Shown in pieces: positions 17,676 to 26,693 of a DNA stretch of 35,361 nt (positions are counted from its first letter, which is position 1; each line of letters opens with the position of its first letter). Source of the DNA: Aliarcobacter vitoriensis (GTDB lineage Bacteria; Campylobacterota; Campylobacteria; Campylobacterales; Arcobacteraceae). Location: contig NZ_PDKB01000022.1 in NCBI RefSeq assembly GCF_003316695.1, forward strand, positions 1 to 35,361, written 5' to 3'. Below the pieces are notes generated by a model that searched no databases, was not told the origin of the DNA, and saw nothing but the letters and a program-made list of their open reading frames with translations. The position numbers were made by a program, and so were the translations under genes.

Positions 17676-18241
17676 AGTAAATTTTCTAAAACTTTTTTTA
17701 TTTTGTTTGGATTAGAAAAATGGTTTATTTTTTCTACAAATTTTCCATCTTTATCAAAAATATAAATATAAGAAGTATGTGCGACAGAGTATTCCATAGC
17801 TGAATTCTCTAAAGTAACCATTTCATAATAAGAGTCATATCTTTTCACAATATCATCAATATTCTCTTTTGATGAACTTGCTCCAATAAAACTTTTATGA
17901 AAATATTTTGCATACTCTTTTAAGTTAGAAAGAGTATCTCTTTTTGGATCAACACTAATAAAAAGCCCTACAAAATTATCAACTTGTTTACTATCAAAAC
18001 TATTTAAAGCTTGAGATAAAGAGCTTAATGAAGTAGGACAAACATCAGGACAAAATGTGTATCCAAAATATATAGCTAAAACTTTTCCTTTAAAATCATC
18101 TTTTGATATTTTTCCATCTACTGTATCAAGTGTAAAATCATATTTATTTACATCTTTATACTCTGCTACAAAAGGTTTTAAAAGTAGTATTAAACCAATA
18201 GATATTAAACACACTACTACTATTTTAAAAATATTTTTCAT
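17672..18241 (-). CDS. SCO1/SenC family copper chaperone
   Basis: This 189-residue thioredoxin-fold protein is anchored by an N-terminal membrane helix (about 4-22). The copper ligands of the family are present: CPDVC (C64 and C68) and the histidine in VAHTSY (H155). SCO proteins deliver copper to, or reduce, the CuA or CuB site of cytochrome oxidases on the outer face of the inner membrane. It is the last gene of a three-gene set with a small membrane protein and PCuAC; its ATG overlaps the preceding stop by one base (TAATG). The oxidase target is not in this window; cbb3 oxidase is the likely partner in this group. Confidence 0.9.
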   Translation of the reverse strand: MKNIFKIVVVCLISIGLILLLKPFVAEYKDVNKYDFTLDTVDGKISKDDFKGKVLAIYFGYTFCPDVCPTSLSSLSQALNSFDSKQVDNFVGLFISVDPKRDTLSNLKEYAKYFHKSFIGASSSKENIDDIVKRYDSYYEMVTLENSAMEYSVAHTSYIYIFDKDGKFVEKINHFSNPNKIKKVLENLL

Positions 18242-18729
18242 TACATATCCGTTTCAAATTGAAATCTTGCACCAATATCTTGTGTTGTTTGTACTACTTT
18301 TATATCTGCATTCCATTGCATCTTACCAACTGGACAAGTAGGAAGAGTTCCTATTGCTTCATAATTACCATTTCCCAAGTTTTTGATTGGTAAATTAAAT
18401 TCTCCCATAAACATATTTGTTGCATAGATATTTAAAGTTAAATTCTCTAAATTATCTTTATTACTTTTTATAGAAAAAGTTAAAGGTTCCATCAAAGGTA
18501 TATTCTTTGGTTCAATACTCAATACAAACTTCGTTCCATCTTGAATTACTATTTCACAAGAACTTTTATGTAAATCACACCCTTTATCTTGAACAACATA
18601 GTTTACATCACCTTTAAATGATTGATAAACTAAATTGAAATCTATAAAAAAATATCCAATCACAATAGTAAAAATAGCCACTAAAGGTAATATTATAGTT
18701 GTTAGAGTGCTTTTATTTTCTTTATTCAT
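18241..18729 (-). CDS. Membrane-anchored periplasmic protein in the copper operon, unknown
   Basis: This 162-residue protein has one N-terminal membrane helix (about 10-29) and a periplasmic domain rich in beta-strand-like sequence. It holds cysteines at 51, 58 and 132 and a methionine cluster in NMFMGEF (about 105-111), with another methionine at about 137. I do not recognise a named family with confidence; it is loosely like FixH/YtkA-type small domains. It lies between PCuAC (7 bases away) and SCO1 (one-base overlap), so a role in copper handling for oxidase assembly is likely. The Met and Cys residues are candidate Cu(I) ligands, which is inference. Confidence 0.6.
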   Translation of the reverse strand: MNKENKSTLTTIILPLVAIFTIVIGYFFIDFNLVYQSFKGDVNYVVQDKGCDLHKSSCEIVIQDGTKFVLSIEPKNIPLMEPLTFSIKSNKDNLENLTLNIYATNMFMGEFNLPIKNLGNGNYEAIGTLPTCPVGKMQWNADIKVVQTTQDIGARFQFETDM

Positions 18730-18736
18730 AACTATT

Positions 18737-19171
18737 TTAGTGTTTCATACCATGCATTACATTTTTAACTTCAGCTGTAACTTTTTGTGTTTCACCATTT
18801 GAAAACTCCAAAGTTAAATCTACTTTTTCACCATTTTCTAAAGATTTATTCAAATCTATAAACATAATATGAAATCCAGATGGTTGTAAAACAGTATTAC
18901 TATTTGCCAAAATATCAATTTTTTCAACTTCATACATTGACATAACACCATTTTTCATATCATGAGTATGTAATTCTACAAATTTAGCAACATCAGAACT
19001 AGCTTTTATTAAAGATATATTTTTATCTGTTTTATTTTCCAAAGTCATAAAAGACGCTGTATTCTTCATATTTGGTGGAGTTGCTCTTACATAAGGCTCT
19101 TTTACTTCAATACTCGAAGCACTCAATATTGCAAAATTTCCCAATAAAAATAGAAATAATATCTTCTTCAT
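18737..19171 (-). CDS. PCuAC-family periplasmic copper chaperone
   Basis: This 144-residue secreted protein has a signal peptide of about 18 residues. The PCuAC copper motif is clear: a histidine in ELHTH (H68), methionines in GVMSM (77/79), then HIM (H101 and M103), the H-Mx10-Mx21-HxM type of arrangement. The C-terminus adds MHGMKH, a further possible metal site. PCuAC proteins carry Cu(I) in the periplasm and hand it to SCO and oxidase subunits, and here SCO1 is two genes downstream. AGGAAG precedes the ATG. Hemerythrin lies 54 bases upstream in the same direction and may or may not share the transcript. Confidence 0.92.
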   Translation of the reverse strand: MKKILFLFLLGNFAILSASSIEVKEPYVRATPPNMKNTASFMTLENKTDKNISLIKASSDVAKFVELHTHDMKNGVMSMYEVEKIDILANSNTVLQPSGFHIMFIDLNKSLENGEKVDLTLEFSNGETQKVTAEVKNVMHGMKH

Positions 19172-19225
19172 AAATCTTCCTTTTTATTGGAATTATAAAC
19201 AATAAGTGTTAATTTAATGTTAATT

Positions 19226-19666
19226 TTACATCATACCACAAGGACTCATACCCGTTTTAAAAAATCTTGCAGTTACAGTATCCATAGAACGAATATGATT
19301 TATCAACCAATTTATAACATCAAATTCTATATAATTTTTTAATTCTTCAATATTTTTACTATGTTCAAAACTATCCCAAACTGCTCTAATTTCAGCTAGA
19401 TTATTATCGTGTTCACCTTTGTGAAATGGATAAGCAAAAAAACCTCTTTTTACCATCTCTTCTTCTTCCGTTGCAAAGTGGTTTACAGTATGGTTTACCC
19501 AATCTTTATATTTTGATTTTAATTTCTCAAAATTTTCATCAGAAGCTTCTTTTTCAAAATCTTCAATATTAATAAAAAGTTCATTCAATAAATCAACATC
19601 TTCAAAATGTGTTTCATTCATAAAATCCATATCAACCAATGGTAGATTATCTTTATTAAGTAGCAT
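19226..19666 (-). CDS. Bacteriohemerythrin
   Basis: This 146-residue single-domain hemerythrin carries the di-iron ligands in order: H20, H59, H63 with E67 (HFATEEEEM), H82 and H86 (HKGEH), H124 and D129 (HIRSMD). These proteins bind O2 reversibly and are common in microaerophilic Campylobacterota, where they may buffer or deliver oxygen or protect iron-sulfur enzymes. The C-terminus ends MSPCGMM. A good AGGAGA site precedes the ATG. Its position ahead of copper-oxidase assembly genes fits a link with respiration, though it could also be functionally tied to the chemoreceptor upstream. Confidence 0.93.
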   Translation of the reverse strand: MLLNKDNLPLVDMDFMNETHFEDVDLLNELFINIEDFEKEASDENFEKLKSKYKDWVNHTVNHFATEEEEMVKRGFFAYPFHKGEHDNNLAEIRAVWDSFEHSKNIEELKNYIEFDVINWLINHIRSMDTVTARFFKTGMSPCGMM

Positions 19667-19712
19667 TTTCTCTCCTAATCTTTTAAGAGATTTTATTTGA
19701 TTTTTTTTTAAA

Positions 19713-19736
19713 TTGAATTGATTAAAATCAACTCAA
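19713..19736 (-). terminator. Possible terminator hairpin after the chemoreceptor gene
   Basis: On the - strand TTGAGTTGAT and ATCAATTCAA form a 10-pair stem (one G-U) with a 4-base loop, starting a few bases after the chemoreceptor stop. What follows is a short TTT and then a run of A, so it is a weak intrinsic terminator at best. Confidence 0.4.
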
Positions 19737-19740
19737 TCTA

Positions 19741-22002
19741 TCATAAATCTATATTTCTTGCTTTTATACTATCTTTTCCTTCAAAAATCTTACTATCTGC
19801 ATCTTGAACTACAAGTTTTGCTATTTCATCTGTAACTTTTGCAATATCATTTGTTTGTGAAGCTACATTTGCATTTTCTTGTGTTTGTTTATCCAAATTA
19901 TTTACAACATCATTTATTTGCTCTATTCCTAAAAGTTGCTCTTTAGAAGAATTTTGAATATCACCAATTAAATTCATAGTTTGATTAACATTTTCATTTA
20001 ACTCTTTATAACCTTCAATCATAGTCGTAGCTATTTGCTTTCCTTGATTTGCTTTTGATGTTGCTTTTTCAACTAACTCTTTTATCTCTTTAGCCGCTTC
20101 TGCACTTCTTGATGCTAGGTTTCTTACTTCTTGAGCAACTACAGCAAATCCTTTTCCTGCTTCACCAGCTGTTGCTGCTTCTACTGCTGCATTTAAAGAT
20201 AAAATATTCGTTTGGAATGCTATATTATCTATTACGCTTATTGCCTCATTTATGTTTAACACTTGAGAATTTATCTCTTCCATAGCTGTTGTTGTTTGAT
20301 TTGCTAGTTCTTCGCCCTCTTTTACAGATTTTGTAACATTATTTGATAGCATTGTCATTTTTGTAATATTTTCTGAAGTGCTTCTAACTGTTGATGTAAT
20401 CTCTTCTATTGCGGCTGCTGTTTCTTCTAAACTTGCAGCTGCTAAATTAGAAGAGCTATTTAACTTATTTACATTTTCAAGTAAAATATTTGAGCTATTT
20501 TCTAAAGTTAATCCATTTGTTTTATTTCTTACTAACATTCTAGTAATTGATGCTCCCAATTCATTCACACCTGTTGCCAATCTTAGTAAATGCTCTTTTA
20601 CCTCTTTAGTAGGAACTTTCTTTAAATAATTATAGTGTGTATATTGTTCTAACACAACAAGAACATCTTCAATATTATTTTCTAAATTATTTGCCATATT
20701 GTTAAGTACATTTTTTAATTGCATTAAAGCTGGATTTGATACTTCGATATTCAGTCTTTGGCATAAATCTCCATGCTCAAATTCACTTAAAACACTAATC
20801 GTTTCTTGGATTAATCTTCTATCTTCTTCTATTCCAATTCGTGTTTTCTCAATATTTTGATTTAGTATTTTTGCCATTCGACCAAATTCATCTTTTGTAT
20901 CAATATTTACAAAATTTACTTCTTCTTTTTCTCTATTTAAGTAGGCAAAAAATTCATTTAAATCTTCATTGATAATTAAAAGTGGTTCATTTACAGTTTT
21001 TTTGATGATCAAATAACTTATCCCTAATAAAGTAAATAAAAGTAAAATTCCACCAAAAATCGAATAAACTCTTAAAGTATCATTTAATTCAAGTAATTCA
21101 TCAAAATTTGCACTTGTTACAATAATCATATTCCATTCATCAAAAGCTGTAAATGCAGATAACTTTCTAGTTTCTACACCATTTTGCATAAAATCATAAA
21201 TTTCTGTTCCATTCTTTTGTTTAATCATATTTTTTAAAAGAGTTTGAAGATTACTATCCAACTCTTCAATTTTCTTATCTTTTAATGTTGGATGTAAAGT
21301 TAAAATACCTTCATTAGAGTCTAAAATAAATAAATATCCACTATCTCCAAATTTAATTTTCTCTAATTTACTCTGTAAAATATCATAAAGCCTATCGAAA
21401 TTATATGCAACAAATAAAATTCCTATAACTTCATTATTTTTAATTATTGGTTCATAAACTGTCATATAATTCTTACCAAACAATTTTACAGTTCCAATAT
21501 ATTTCTCTTTATTTGTAATTTTTTCAAAAGCTGGACTATCTTTAGTTAAAAAAGTCCCTATTGCTCTTGTTCCATCTTCTTTATGAAGTGAAGTAGCAAC
21601 TCTATAAAAATCATTATCTTGCTTCACAAATAGTGTTGCAACAGCACCTGTTGTTTTTGTAAATTCATCTATTAATTCATTGTTATTATTTAAAATTACT
21701 TCATTTGATTTTAAAAATGAAGTTTGTACACCATTTATCTCAATTTTTCTATTATTATCAATTTCTATATTACCAATATGTGATTTTAAAACACTTAACA
21801 CCGTAATTGCAGATTCTTTTATAGATTCATTTAAAACTTCAAAAGTTGCCTTTATATCAGTAGCTCTATGCTCAAAATTCTCTTTTACATCTAAAATTAT
21901 AAAATTTTTTACAACTATATTGATACTAAATACTGCAAATATTAAAATAATTGCCACAGACAAACTTTGAAAAAAGGATACCTTTTTTATAACAGAATTC
22001 AT
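19741..22002 (-). CDS. Methyl-accepting chemotaxis protein with Cache sensor domain
   Basis: This 753-residue chemoreceptor has a membrane helix at about 12-32, a periplasmic Cache_3-Cache_2-like sensor (about 35-310, with [19 protein letters not shown] and MTVYEPI) and a second helix at about 312-333. A HAMP-like and linker region follows, then the signalling domain with its conserved hairpin ([19 protein letters not shown], about 605-625). The ligand is unknown; such Cache domains often bind small carboxylates. No C-terminal CheR-binding pentapeptide is evident. AGGGGA precedes the ATG. The gene appears to stand alone, flanked by 98 bases on the upstream side before the cysA stop. Confidence 0.93.
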   Translation of the reverse strand: MNSVIKKVSFFQSLSVAIILIFAVFSINIVVKNFIILDVKENFEHRATDIKATFEVLNESIKESAITVLSVLKSHIGNIEIDNNRKIEINGVQTSFLKSNEVILNNNNELIDEFTKTTGAVATLFVKQDNDFYRVATSLHKEDGTRAIGTFLTKDSPAFEKITNKEKYIGTVKLFGKNYMTVYEPIIKNNEVIGILFVAYNFDRLYDILQSKLEKIKFGDSGYLFILDSNEGILTLHPTLKDKKIEELDSNLQTLLKNMIKQKNGTEIYDFMQNGVETRKLSAFTAFDEWNMIIVTSANFDELLELNDTLRVYSIFGGILLLFTLLGISYLIIKKTVNEPLLIINEDLNEFFAYLNREKEEVNFVNIDTKDEFGRMAKILNQNIEKTRIGIEEDRRLIQETISVLSEFEHGDLCQRLNIEVSNPALMQLKNVLNNMANNLENNIEDVLVVLEQYTHYNYLKKVPTKEVKEHLLRLATGVNELGASITRMLVRNKTNGLTLENSSNILLENVNKLNSSSNLAAASLEETAAAIEEITSTVRSTSENITKMTMLSNNVTKSVKEGEELANQTTTAMEEINSQVLNINEAISVIDNIAFQTNILSLNAAVEAATAGEAGKGFAVVAQEVRNLASRSAEAAKEIKELVEKATSKANQGKQIATTMIEGYKELNENVNQTMNLIGDIQNSSKEQLLGIEQINDVVNNLDKQTQENANVASQTNDIAKVTDEIAKLVVQDADSKIFEGKDSIKARNIDL

Positions 22003-22101
22003 AAACTTCCCCTAAACAGTAAAATTTTTGGCTAATGTTACCATAAATAGTTATAATTCTGATAAATCTAGCTTATACTTATGAATGTATATAAATCTCT
22101 T

Positions 22102-23127
22102 TTAAATTCCTGCTCCAGCTTCAAAACTTCTAAGTTTTCTTGCTCTAACTCCTACAATATCGCCAATTTTTAAATTCTTATCATTAAATTCATAATGTGA
22201 TAGTTCTACTAAAACAACTCTTTTTTCATCATTTATATGCGTTAATTCAACTTTTACAAAAGAACCAGCTAATTGAATATATTTTACTCTAGCTTTTAAT
22301 ATTGACTCATTATCATCAAATGAAACTATCTCTAATTCATGTGGACGAATAAGATATTTATCTTCACTTCCATCATCTTTTCTTTCATGAAATAAGTTTA
22401 CATTTCCCAAGAAATTAATTACAAATTCATTTTTAGGATTATGAAAAACTTCTTGCGGTGTTCCTATTTGTTCTATTTTTCCTTTTGAAATTACAACTAT
22501 TCTATTTGCAACTTCCAGTGCTTCTTCTTGGTCATGAGTTACTAAAATAGTTGTTATTCCTAACTCTTCTTGAAGTTCTTTTAACCATCTTCTTAAATCT
22601 GTTCTTACTTTTGCATCTAAAGCTCCAAATGGTTCATCCAACAGTAAAACTTTTGGTTCAACTGCTAAAGCTCTTGCTAGTGCAACTCTTTGTCGCTGAC
22701 CACCAGATAGTTGCCAAGGGAATCTTGAAGCAAAACCATCAAGTTGAATAAGTTTTAAAAGTTTTGTAACTTTTTCTTCAATCTCTTTATTACTTAATCT
22801 TTGTTTTTTTGGTTTTACTCTTAAACCAAAAGCTATATTTTCAAAAACTGTCATATGTCGAAACAGTGCATAGTGTTGAAATACAAAACCAATATCTCGT
22901 TCACCTATATTTTTTGTTCCAACATCAATACCGTTAAATAATATTTCTCCACTATCAGTTTCATCAACTGTTTCAAGTCCTGCTATCATTCTTAAAAGTG
23001 TAGTTTTCCCACTACCTGATGGTCCTAAAAGGGCAAGAAGTTCACCCTCTACAATATCTAAATCAATATTTTCTAAGGCTACAAAGTTGCCAAAATGTTT
23101 TGTTAAATTTTTTACTTCTATTTTCAT
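22102..23127 (-). CDS. cysA: Sulfate/thiosulfate ABC transporter ATPase CysA
   Basis: This 341-residue ATPase powers sulfate or thiosulfate import through CysT/CysW. Walker [10 protein letters not shown] is at about 35-43, the signature is [15 protein letters not shown] and Walker B is [11 protein letters not shown], all intact. The C-terminal region (about 240-341) forms the TOBE-like regulatory part seen in CysA and MalK. It is the third gene of cysT-cysW-cysA, 6 bases after cysW, with AGGAAAAG upstream. The specificity call rests on the paired CysT/CysW-type permeases. Molybdate-type ATPases are similar but are usually paired with a single permease. Confidence 0.92.
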   Translation of the reverse strand: MKIEVKNLTKHFGNFVALENIDLDIVEGELLALLGPSGSGKTTLLRMIAGLETVDETDSGEILFNGIDVGTKNIGERDIGFVFQHYALFRHMTVFENIAFGLRVKPKKQRLSNKEIEEKVTKLLKLIQLDGFASRFPWQLSGGQRQRVALARALAVEPKVLLLDEPFGALDAKVRTDLRRWLKELQEELGITTILVTHDQEEALEVANRIVVISKGKIEQIGTPQEVFHNPKNEFVINFLGNVNLFHERKDDGSEDKYLIRPHELEIVSFDDNESILKARVKYIQLAGSFVKVELTHINDEKRVVLVELSHYEFNDKNLKIGDIVGVRARKLRSFEAGAGI

Positions 23128-23133
23128 CTTTTC

Positions 23134-23994
23134 CTACTCTTCATTTTCTAATTTTTTTGCTCTTTTTTGAACTTTCCACTCTAAAATATATTTTAAAACC
23201 AAAGTAAAAAGTGCCAATATTGCCAAAAGTGTTGAAACAGCAAAAGCTGCAACAAAGTTATATTCGTTATACAAAATCTCAACTTGAAGTGGCATAGTAT
23301 TTGTAACTCCTTGAATATGTCCAGAAACTACAGAAACCGCTCCAAACTCACCCATAGCTCTTGCATTACATAAAATAACACCATAAAGCAATCCCCATTT
23401 TATATTTGGTAAAGTAACTTTCCAAAATGTTTGAAATCCACTAGCACCTAAAAGTAATGCTGCTTGTTCTTCATCATTTCCCATCTCTTGCATTAAAGGA
23501 ATTAACTCTCTTGCAACAAATGGAAAAGTTACAAATATAGTGGCAAGAACAATACCTGGAACTGCAAAAATAATTTGTACATCATTTTCTATCAACCAAG
23601 AACCAAACCAACCTTGAGCACCAAAAAGTAAAATATATACAAATCCAGAAATTACTGGACTTACTGCAAATGGTAAATCAATCAAAGTTATTAATAAACT
23701 TTTACCAAAAAATGAATATTTTGCTATTGCCCAAGAAGCACAAACACCAAAAACTAGATTTAAAGGAACGGCAATTGCAGCAGTTATAAATGTAAGTTTT
23801 ATTGCTTGTAAAACATATTCATCATTAAAGCTTAAAAAATAAGCTTCATACCCTTTTCTAAAAGCTTCTGCAAATATAGTAATCAAAGGAATAACTAACA
23901 TAATCATTAAAAAAGTAACTCCTATAAATATCAATAGATATTTAAATAAACTTGATTCGTTTTGTAAACTTTTTGAGTTATTTACTGTTTTCAT
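23134..23994 (-). CDS. cysW: Sulfate ABC transporter permease CysW
   Basis: This 286-residue inner-membrane permease has about six helices and the ABC-importer EAA loop ([18 protein letters not shown]). The start is placed at the ATG at 23994, which overlaps the cysT stop as ATGA and has GGAGG upstream. The frame continues to an ATG at 24027, but that adds a polar [10 protein letters not shown] stretch inside cysT and lacks a site. CysW pairs with CysT to form the sulfate channel. Confidence 0.92.
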   Translation of the reverse strand: MKTVNNSKSLQNESSLFKYLLIFIGVTFLMIMLVIPLITIFAEAFRKGYEAYFLSFNDEYVLQAIKLTFITAAIAVPLNLVFGVCASWAIAKYSFFGKSLLITLIDLPFAVSPVISGFVYILLFGAQGWFGSWLIENDVQIIFAVPGIVLATIFVTFPFVARELIPLMQEMGNDEEQAALLLGASGFQTFWKVTLPNIKWGLLYGVILCNARAMGEFGAVSVVSGHIQGVTNTMPLQVEILYNEYNFVAAFAVSTLLAILALFTLVLKYILEWKVQKRAKKLENEE

Positions 23995-24845
23995 ATTGCC
24001 TCCATTCCTTTTCTTCTTGAACTCCATCTTTGAAGTATATTTATCACTAATAACATAACGAATGATATTAAAAGCATAACAACTGCTATTGCTGTTGCTC
24101 CAGCATAATCATATTGTTCTAATTTTGTAACAATTAAAAGTGTACTTATCTCTGTTTTCATCGGTAGATTTCCAGATATAAAAACAACCGAACCATATTC
24201 ACCCAAAGCTCTAGCAAAAGATAGAGCAAATCCAGTAAGAACTGCTGGTAATATAGTAGGTAGTATCACTTTATAAAATGTTTGCCATCTTGATGCTCCT
24301 AAACTTGCACTAGCTTCTTCTTGCTCTATTTGTATCTCTTCAAGTGCTGGTTGAATAGTTCTTACAACAAAAGGCATACCTATAAAAATCAAAGCAATTG
24401 TTATTCCTATTGGAGAAAAAACTACTTTTATTCCAAGTGGTTCTAAATATTGTCCAAACCAACCTTGAGATGAATATAAAGTTGTAAGTGCGATACCAGA
24501 AACAGCTGTTGGTAAAGCAAATGGTAAATCAACTATTGCATCAAATATTCTTTTTCCAAAAAATGTATATCTAACCAAACACCAAGCAACTATTAGACCA
24601 AAAACTGTATTTACTATTGCAGCAATAAGTGATGTAAAAAAAGTCAATTTATAACTTTCTATAACTCTTGGGTGCGTTGTTGTATCTATAAAAGCTTGAA
24701 ATCCCATACTAAAAGCTTCTGAAAATAGTGCAATTAGTGGAATAAGCACAATAATACTTAGATAAAAAACTGTATATCCCATAGTTAGTCCAAAACCTGG
24801 AATTTGGGATTTTGGTCTTTTTAATATTCCAAAATTTAATCTCAT
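23991..24845 (-). CDS. cysT: Sulfate ABC transporter permease CysT (CysU)
   Basis: This 284-residue permease has about six membrane helices, the conserved block [16 protein letters not shown], and the EAA loop ([18 protein letters not shown]). It is the first gene of the cysTWA operon, with AAGGA before the ATG. No periplasmic sulfate-binding protein (sbp or cysP), often encoded just upstream, is present here: the upstream region holds a promoter, a hairpin and then a divergent sigma factor. The binding protein must therefore be encoded elsewhere. The operon supplies sulfate for the cysDNH pathway at the left end of the window. Confidence 0.93.
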   Translation of the reverse strand: MRLNFGILKRPKSQIPGFGLTMGYTVFYLSIIVLIPLIALFSEAFSMGFQAFIDTTTHPRVIESYKLTFFTSLIAAIVNTVFGLIVAWCLVRYTFFGKRIFDAIVDLPFALPTAVSGIALTTLYSSQGWFGQYLEPLGIKVVFSPIGITIALIFIGMPFVVRTIQPALEEIQIEQEEASASLGASRWQTFYKVILPTILPAVLTGFALSFARALGEYGSVVFISGNLPMKTEISTLLIVTKLEQYDYAGATAIAVVMLLISFVMLLVINILQRWSSRRKGMEAI

Positions 24846-24899
24846 TTTATTCCTTTTTAATTCTAATATACATCTTATTGGTGAATATTAAAAACATAC

Positions 24900-24931
24900 A
24901 AAAAAATAGATGATTAAATTAATCACCTATT
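24900..24931 (-). terminator. Terminator-like hairpin in the cysTWA leader (possible attenuator)
   Basis: On the - strand AATAGGTGATTAA and TTAATCATCTATT can form a stem of up to 13 pairs (one G-U), immediately followed by seven T (24900-24906 are A on the + strand). This has the form of an intrinsic terminator, yet no gene on the - strand lies upstream of it. It sits about 5-36 bases after the predicted transcription start of cysTWA and before the cysT ATG. An attenuator, a short RNA terminator or an operator palindrome (TGATTAA-A-TTAATCA) are the options. Confidence 0.6.
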
Positions 24932-24942
24932 AAGTTGGTGGA

Positions 24943-24971
24943 ATATTAGCAAATTTTATTTTTTATGTCAA
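24943..24971 (-). promoter_or_regulatory. Strong sigma70 promoter for cysTWA
   Basis: On the - strand a perfect TTGACA (24966-24971) is followed after 17 bases by TAATAT (24943-24948), giving a start near 24936. It is one of the best-matching promoters in the window. The predicted leader to the cysT ATG is about 90 bases and begins with the terminator-like hairpin. Confidence 0.7.
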
Positions 24972-25034
24972 GGAGTATTTAATCAGTTAATAAATGTTAT
25001 CATACTGCTTCTCAAAAAAATACTAGGTAAATTT

Positions 25035-25508
25035 ATGTTGAAATACTACGATGAACTTTTATATTTCTCGTTTAAATTATGTGGTGATAAAGAAAAAGCC
25101 AAGGATATAATACAAGAAACGTATATTAGATATCTTGAAATAAAAGATAAATATGAAATAGAAAATGAAAGAGCATATTTATATAAAATAGTAAAAAATA
25201 TCGTTGTACATGAAGCTTTAGAAAATCAAAAATTACAAACTACAATATATGAAGAGAACTTGAGTTTAATTCCAGAATATGAACAACCAGAAGATATTTT
25301 GATACAAGAAGATCAAGAAAAGATTTTTATGCAAATTATAGAAGAACTACCACAAAGAACAAAAGAAGCTTATATTTTATATACTATTGATGGTTATTCA
25401 AGAAAAGAGATAGCATCAATGATGGATACAACATCAAATAATGTAGAAAAACTTATAAAAAGAGCCAGTTTAAAAATAGAAGAAGAATTGCAAAAGAGAG
25501 GATTTTAA
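25035..25508 (+). CDS. ECF sigma factor, FecI-like
   Basis: This 157-residue extracytoplasmic-function sigma factor has region 2 at about 1-60 (DIIQETYIRYLE) and region 4 at about 98-152 (ELPQRTKEAYILYTIDGYSRKEIASMM, then a helix-turn-helix). Size and order fit iron-starvation (FecI/PvdS-type) sigma factors. It overlaps the FecR-like gene by one base (TAATG) and is followed by a receptor with a signalling domain, so it should direct transcription of that receptor when the receptor is occupied. Its own promoter lies in the 189-base divergent region shared with cysTWA; no clear Fur box was found there. Confidence 0.9.
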   Translation: MLKYYDELLYFSFKLCGDKEKAKDIIQETYIRYLEIKDKYEIENERAYLYKIVKNIVVHEALENQKLQTTIYEENLSLIPEYEQPEDILIQEDQEKIFMQIIEELPQRTKEAYILYTIDGYSRKEIASMMDTTSNNVEKLIKRASLKIEEELQKRGF

Positions 25509-26485
25509 TGAACACAGAAATTAAAATCAAAGAAGAAGCAACATACTGGGTAATATGTGAAAAAGAAGGCTTCGATGACAATCAGAAAAAAGAGTTTCAA
25601 AATTGGCTTTTACAAGATACAAATCATCAAAAAGTTTTTAACAGAATAAAATTTATACATAATATGTCAAAATCTATCTCTAAAGAGAATCAAGAAAAAC
25701 TTAGTGTTAATGCACATAAACAAATAAGTAAAGACAAGTTTTATAAAAAAATAAAATCATTTTCTACTTTAGCTGCAAGTTTACTAATACTCTGTTTCTT
25801 CGCGTTTAAAGCTTATGATGATAGCTTTAAAGTGCAATTTTCAAGAACTCATATAACAGATATAAAACCTATAAAAGAACAACTTCCAGATGGTTCAAAT
25901 GTTTTTATTGATGCAAAAACAAATATAAATATAGAATTTTTTGGTAATAAAAGAATAGTACATTTGATAGATGGAAGAGCTTTATTTGAAGTAGCAAAAG
26001 ATGAAGATAGAGTGTTTATCATAAAAAGTGATAATATCAATATAGAAGTAATTGGAACAAAATTTGAAGTTATACATAAAAAAGATTCTACAACTATAAA
26101 TGTAGAAAATGGTACAGTAAAAACTTACTACTCTAAATATTTGTTTGATAAACAAAATCAAGCAATTTTAACAAAAGCACAAACAATAAGTTACTCAAAT
26201 AGCATAGGAACAATAGACCAAATAGCAGATATACCAAAAGTCAAAATTGCTCCTTGGATAGAAAATAAAATAGTTTTAGATAAAACGCAATTAAAAGATG
26301 CTTTAGAAGAATTTTCAAAATATAGTGATATTTCAATTGAATTTTTATCAAAAGAAGTAGAAAATTATCTTATAACAGGAGAATTTTCATCAACTCAAAT
26401 AGATATATTTTTAAAAACTATTACAAAAATATATCCAATAAAAATAGATAAAAAAGATAATGTTCTAAAAGTTTCAAGAAGATAG
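25508..26485 (+). CDS. FecR-like anti-sigma / sigma regulator
   Basis: This 325-residue inner-membrane protein has a cytoplasmic N-terminal segment (about 1-80, with ATYWVICEKEGFDDNQKKEFQ-type residues that contact sigma), one membrane helix (about 84-102), a periplasmic FecR domain (about 115-215, with LPDGSNVFIDAKT and GRALFEVAK) and a C-terminal STN-like domain (about 255-325). It relays the signal from the receptor to the sigma factor encoded just upstream. A hairpin ending in T residues starts at its stop codon, which would separate sigma/anti-sigma transcription from receptor transcription. Confidence 0.9.
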   Translation: MNTEIKIKEEATYWVICEKEGFDDNQKKEFQNWLLQDTNHQKVFNRIKFIHNMSKSISKENQEKLSVNAHKQISKDKFYKKIKSFSTLAASLLILCFFAFKAYDDSFKVQFSRTHITDIKPIKEQLPDGSNVFIDAKTNINIEFFGNKRIVHLIDGRALFEVAKDEDRVFIIKSDNINIEVIGTKFEVIHKKDSTTINVENGTVKTYYSKYLFDKQNQAILTKAQTISYSNSIGTIDQIADIPKVKIAPWIENKIVLDKTQLKDALEEFSKYSDISIEFLSKEVENYLITGEFSSTQIDIFLKTITKIYPIKIDKKDNVLKVSRR

Positions 26486-26520
26486 TATATCAATTTAGAG
26501 ATATTTTACTATCTTTTTCT
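26480..26520 (+). terminator. Terminator-like hairpin after fecR-like gene
   Basis: AGATAGTA (26480-26487) pairs with TACTATCT (26507-26514) around a 19-base loop and is followed by TTTTCT. The stem overlaps the stop codon. It is AT-rich with a long loop, so moderate strength at best. Confidence 0.5.
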
Positions 26521-26610
26521 ATTAAATCTTTAATTTAAAGGTTTATATACTCCAAAAAAGTACCAAAAAACCACACTTGTAAAAGAAATTTCAAAATTTG
26601 TAAAAAATGA

Positions 26611-26648
26611 TGTCCGTTTTTTGATATATTTTTACTCTTATATATTAT
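26611..26648 (+). promoter_or_regulatory. Candidate promoters of the FecA-like receptor gene
   Basis: Two candidates lie in the 208-base gap before the receptor. TGTCCG at 26611-26616 stands out in AT-only surroundings and resembles the TGTCC-type -10 element I recall for FecI-dependent promoters, but I cannot place a convincing -35 at the right distance. TTGATA (26621-26626) with TATTAT (26643-26648) at a 16-base spacing is a plausible sigma70 promoter. Neither is proven. Confidence 0.35.
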
Positions 26649-26649
26649 A

Positions 26650-26672
26650 AAAGCAATTATTATAGTTGCTTT
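26650..26672 (+). promoter_or_regulatory. Small dyad in the FecA-like gene leader
   Basis: AAAGCAA (26650-26656) is mirrored by TTGCTTT (26666-26672) with a 9-base centre, between the candidate promoter and the AGGAGA ribosome site at about 26684. It could be an operator or a leader hairpin. There is no T run, so it is not a terminator. Confidence 0.35.
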
Positions 26673-26693
26673 ATAAAATTATTAGGAGAAAAT

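Noticed and set aside
19201-19225. Two copies of TGTTAATTT upstream of the PCuAC gene as a regulator site
   Set aside because: Such A/T repeats are expected by chance at this base composition and have no further symmetry.
21680-21970. Open frame opposite the chemoreceptor sensor domain
   Set aside because: It is antisense to clearly conserved protein sequence and has no independent support.
24995-25012. Fur-like site before the ECF sigma gene (ATGTTATCAT region)
   Set aside because: Only one half resembles the consensus and the spacing is off by a base; not strong enough to call.
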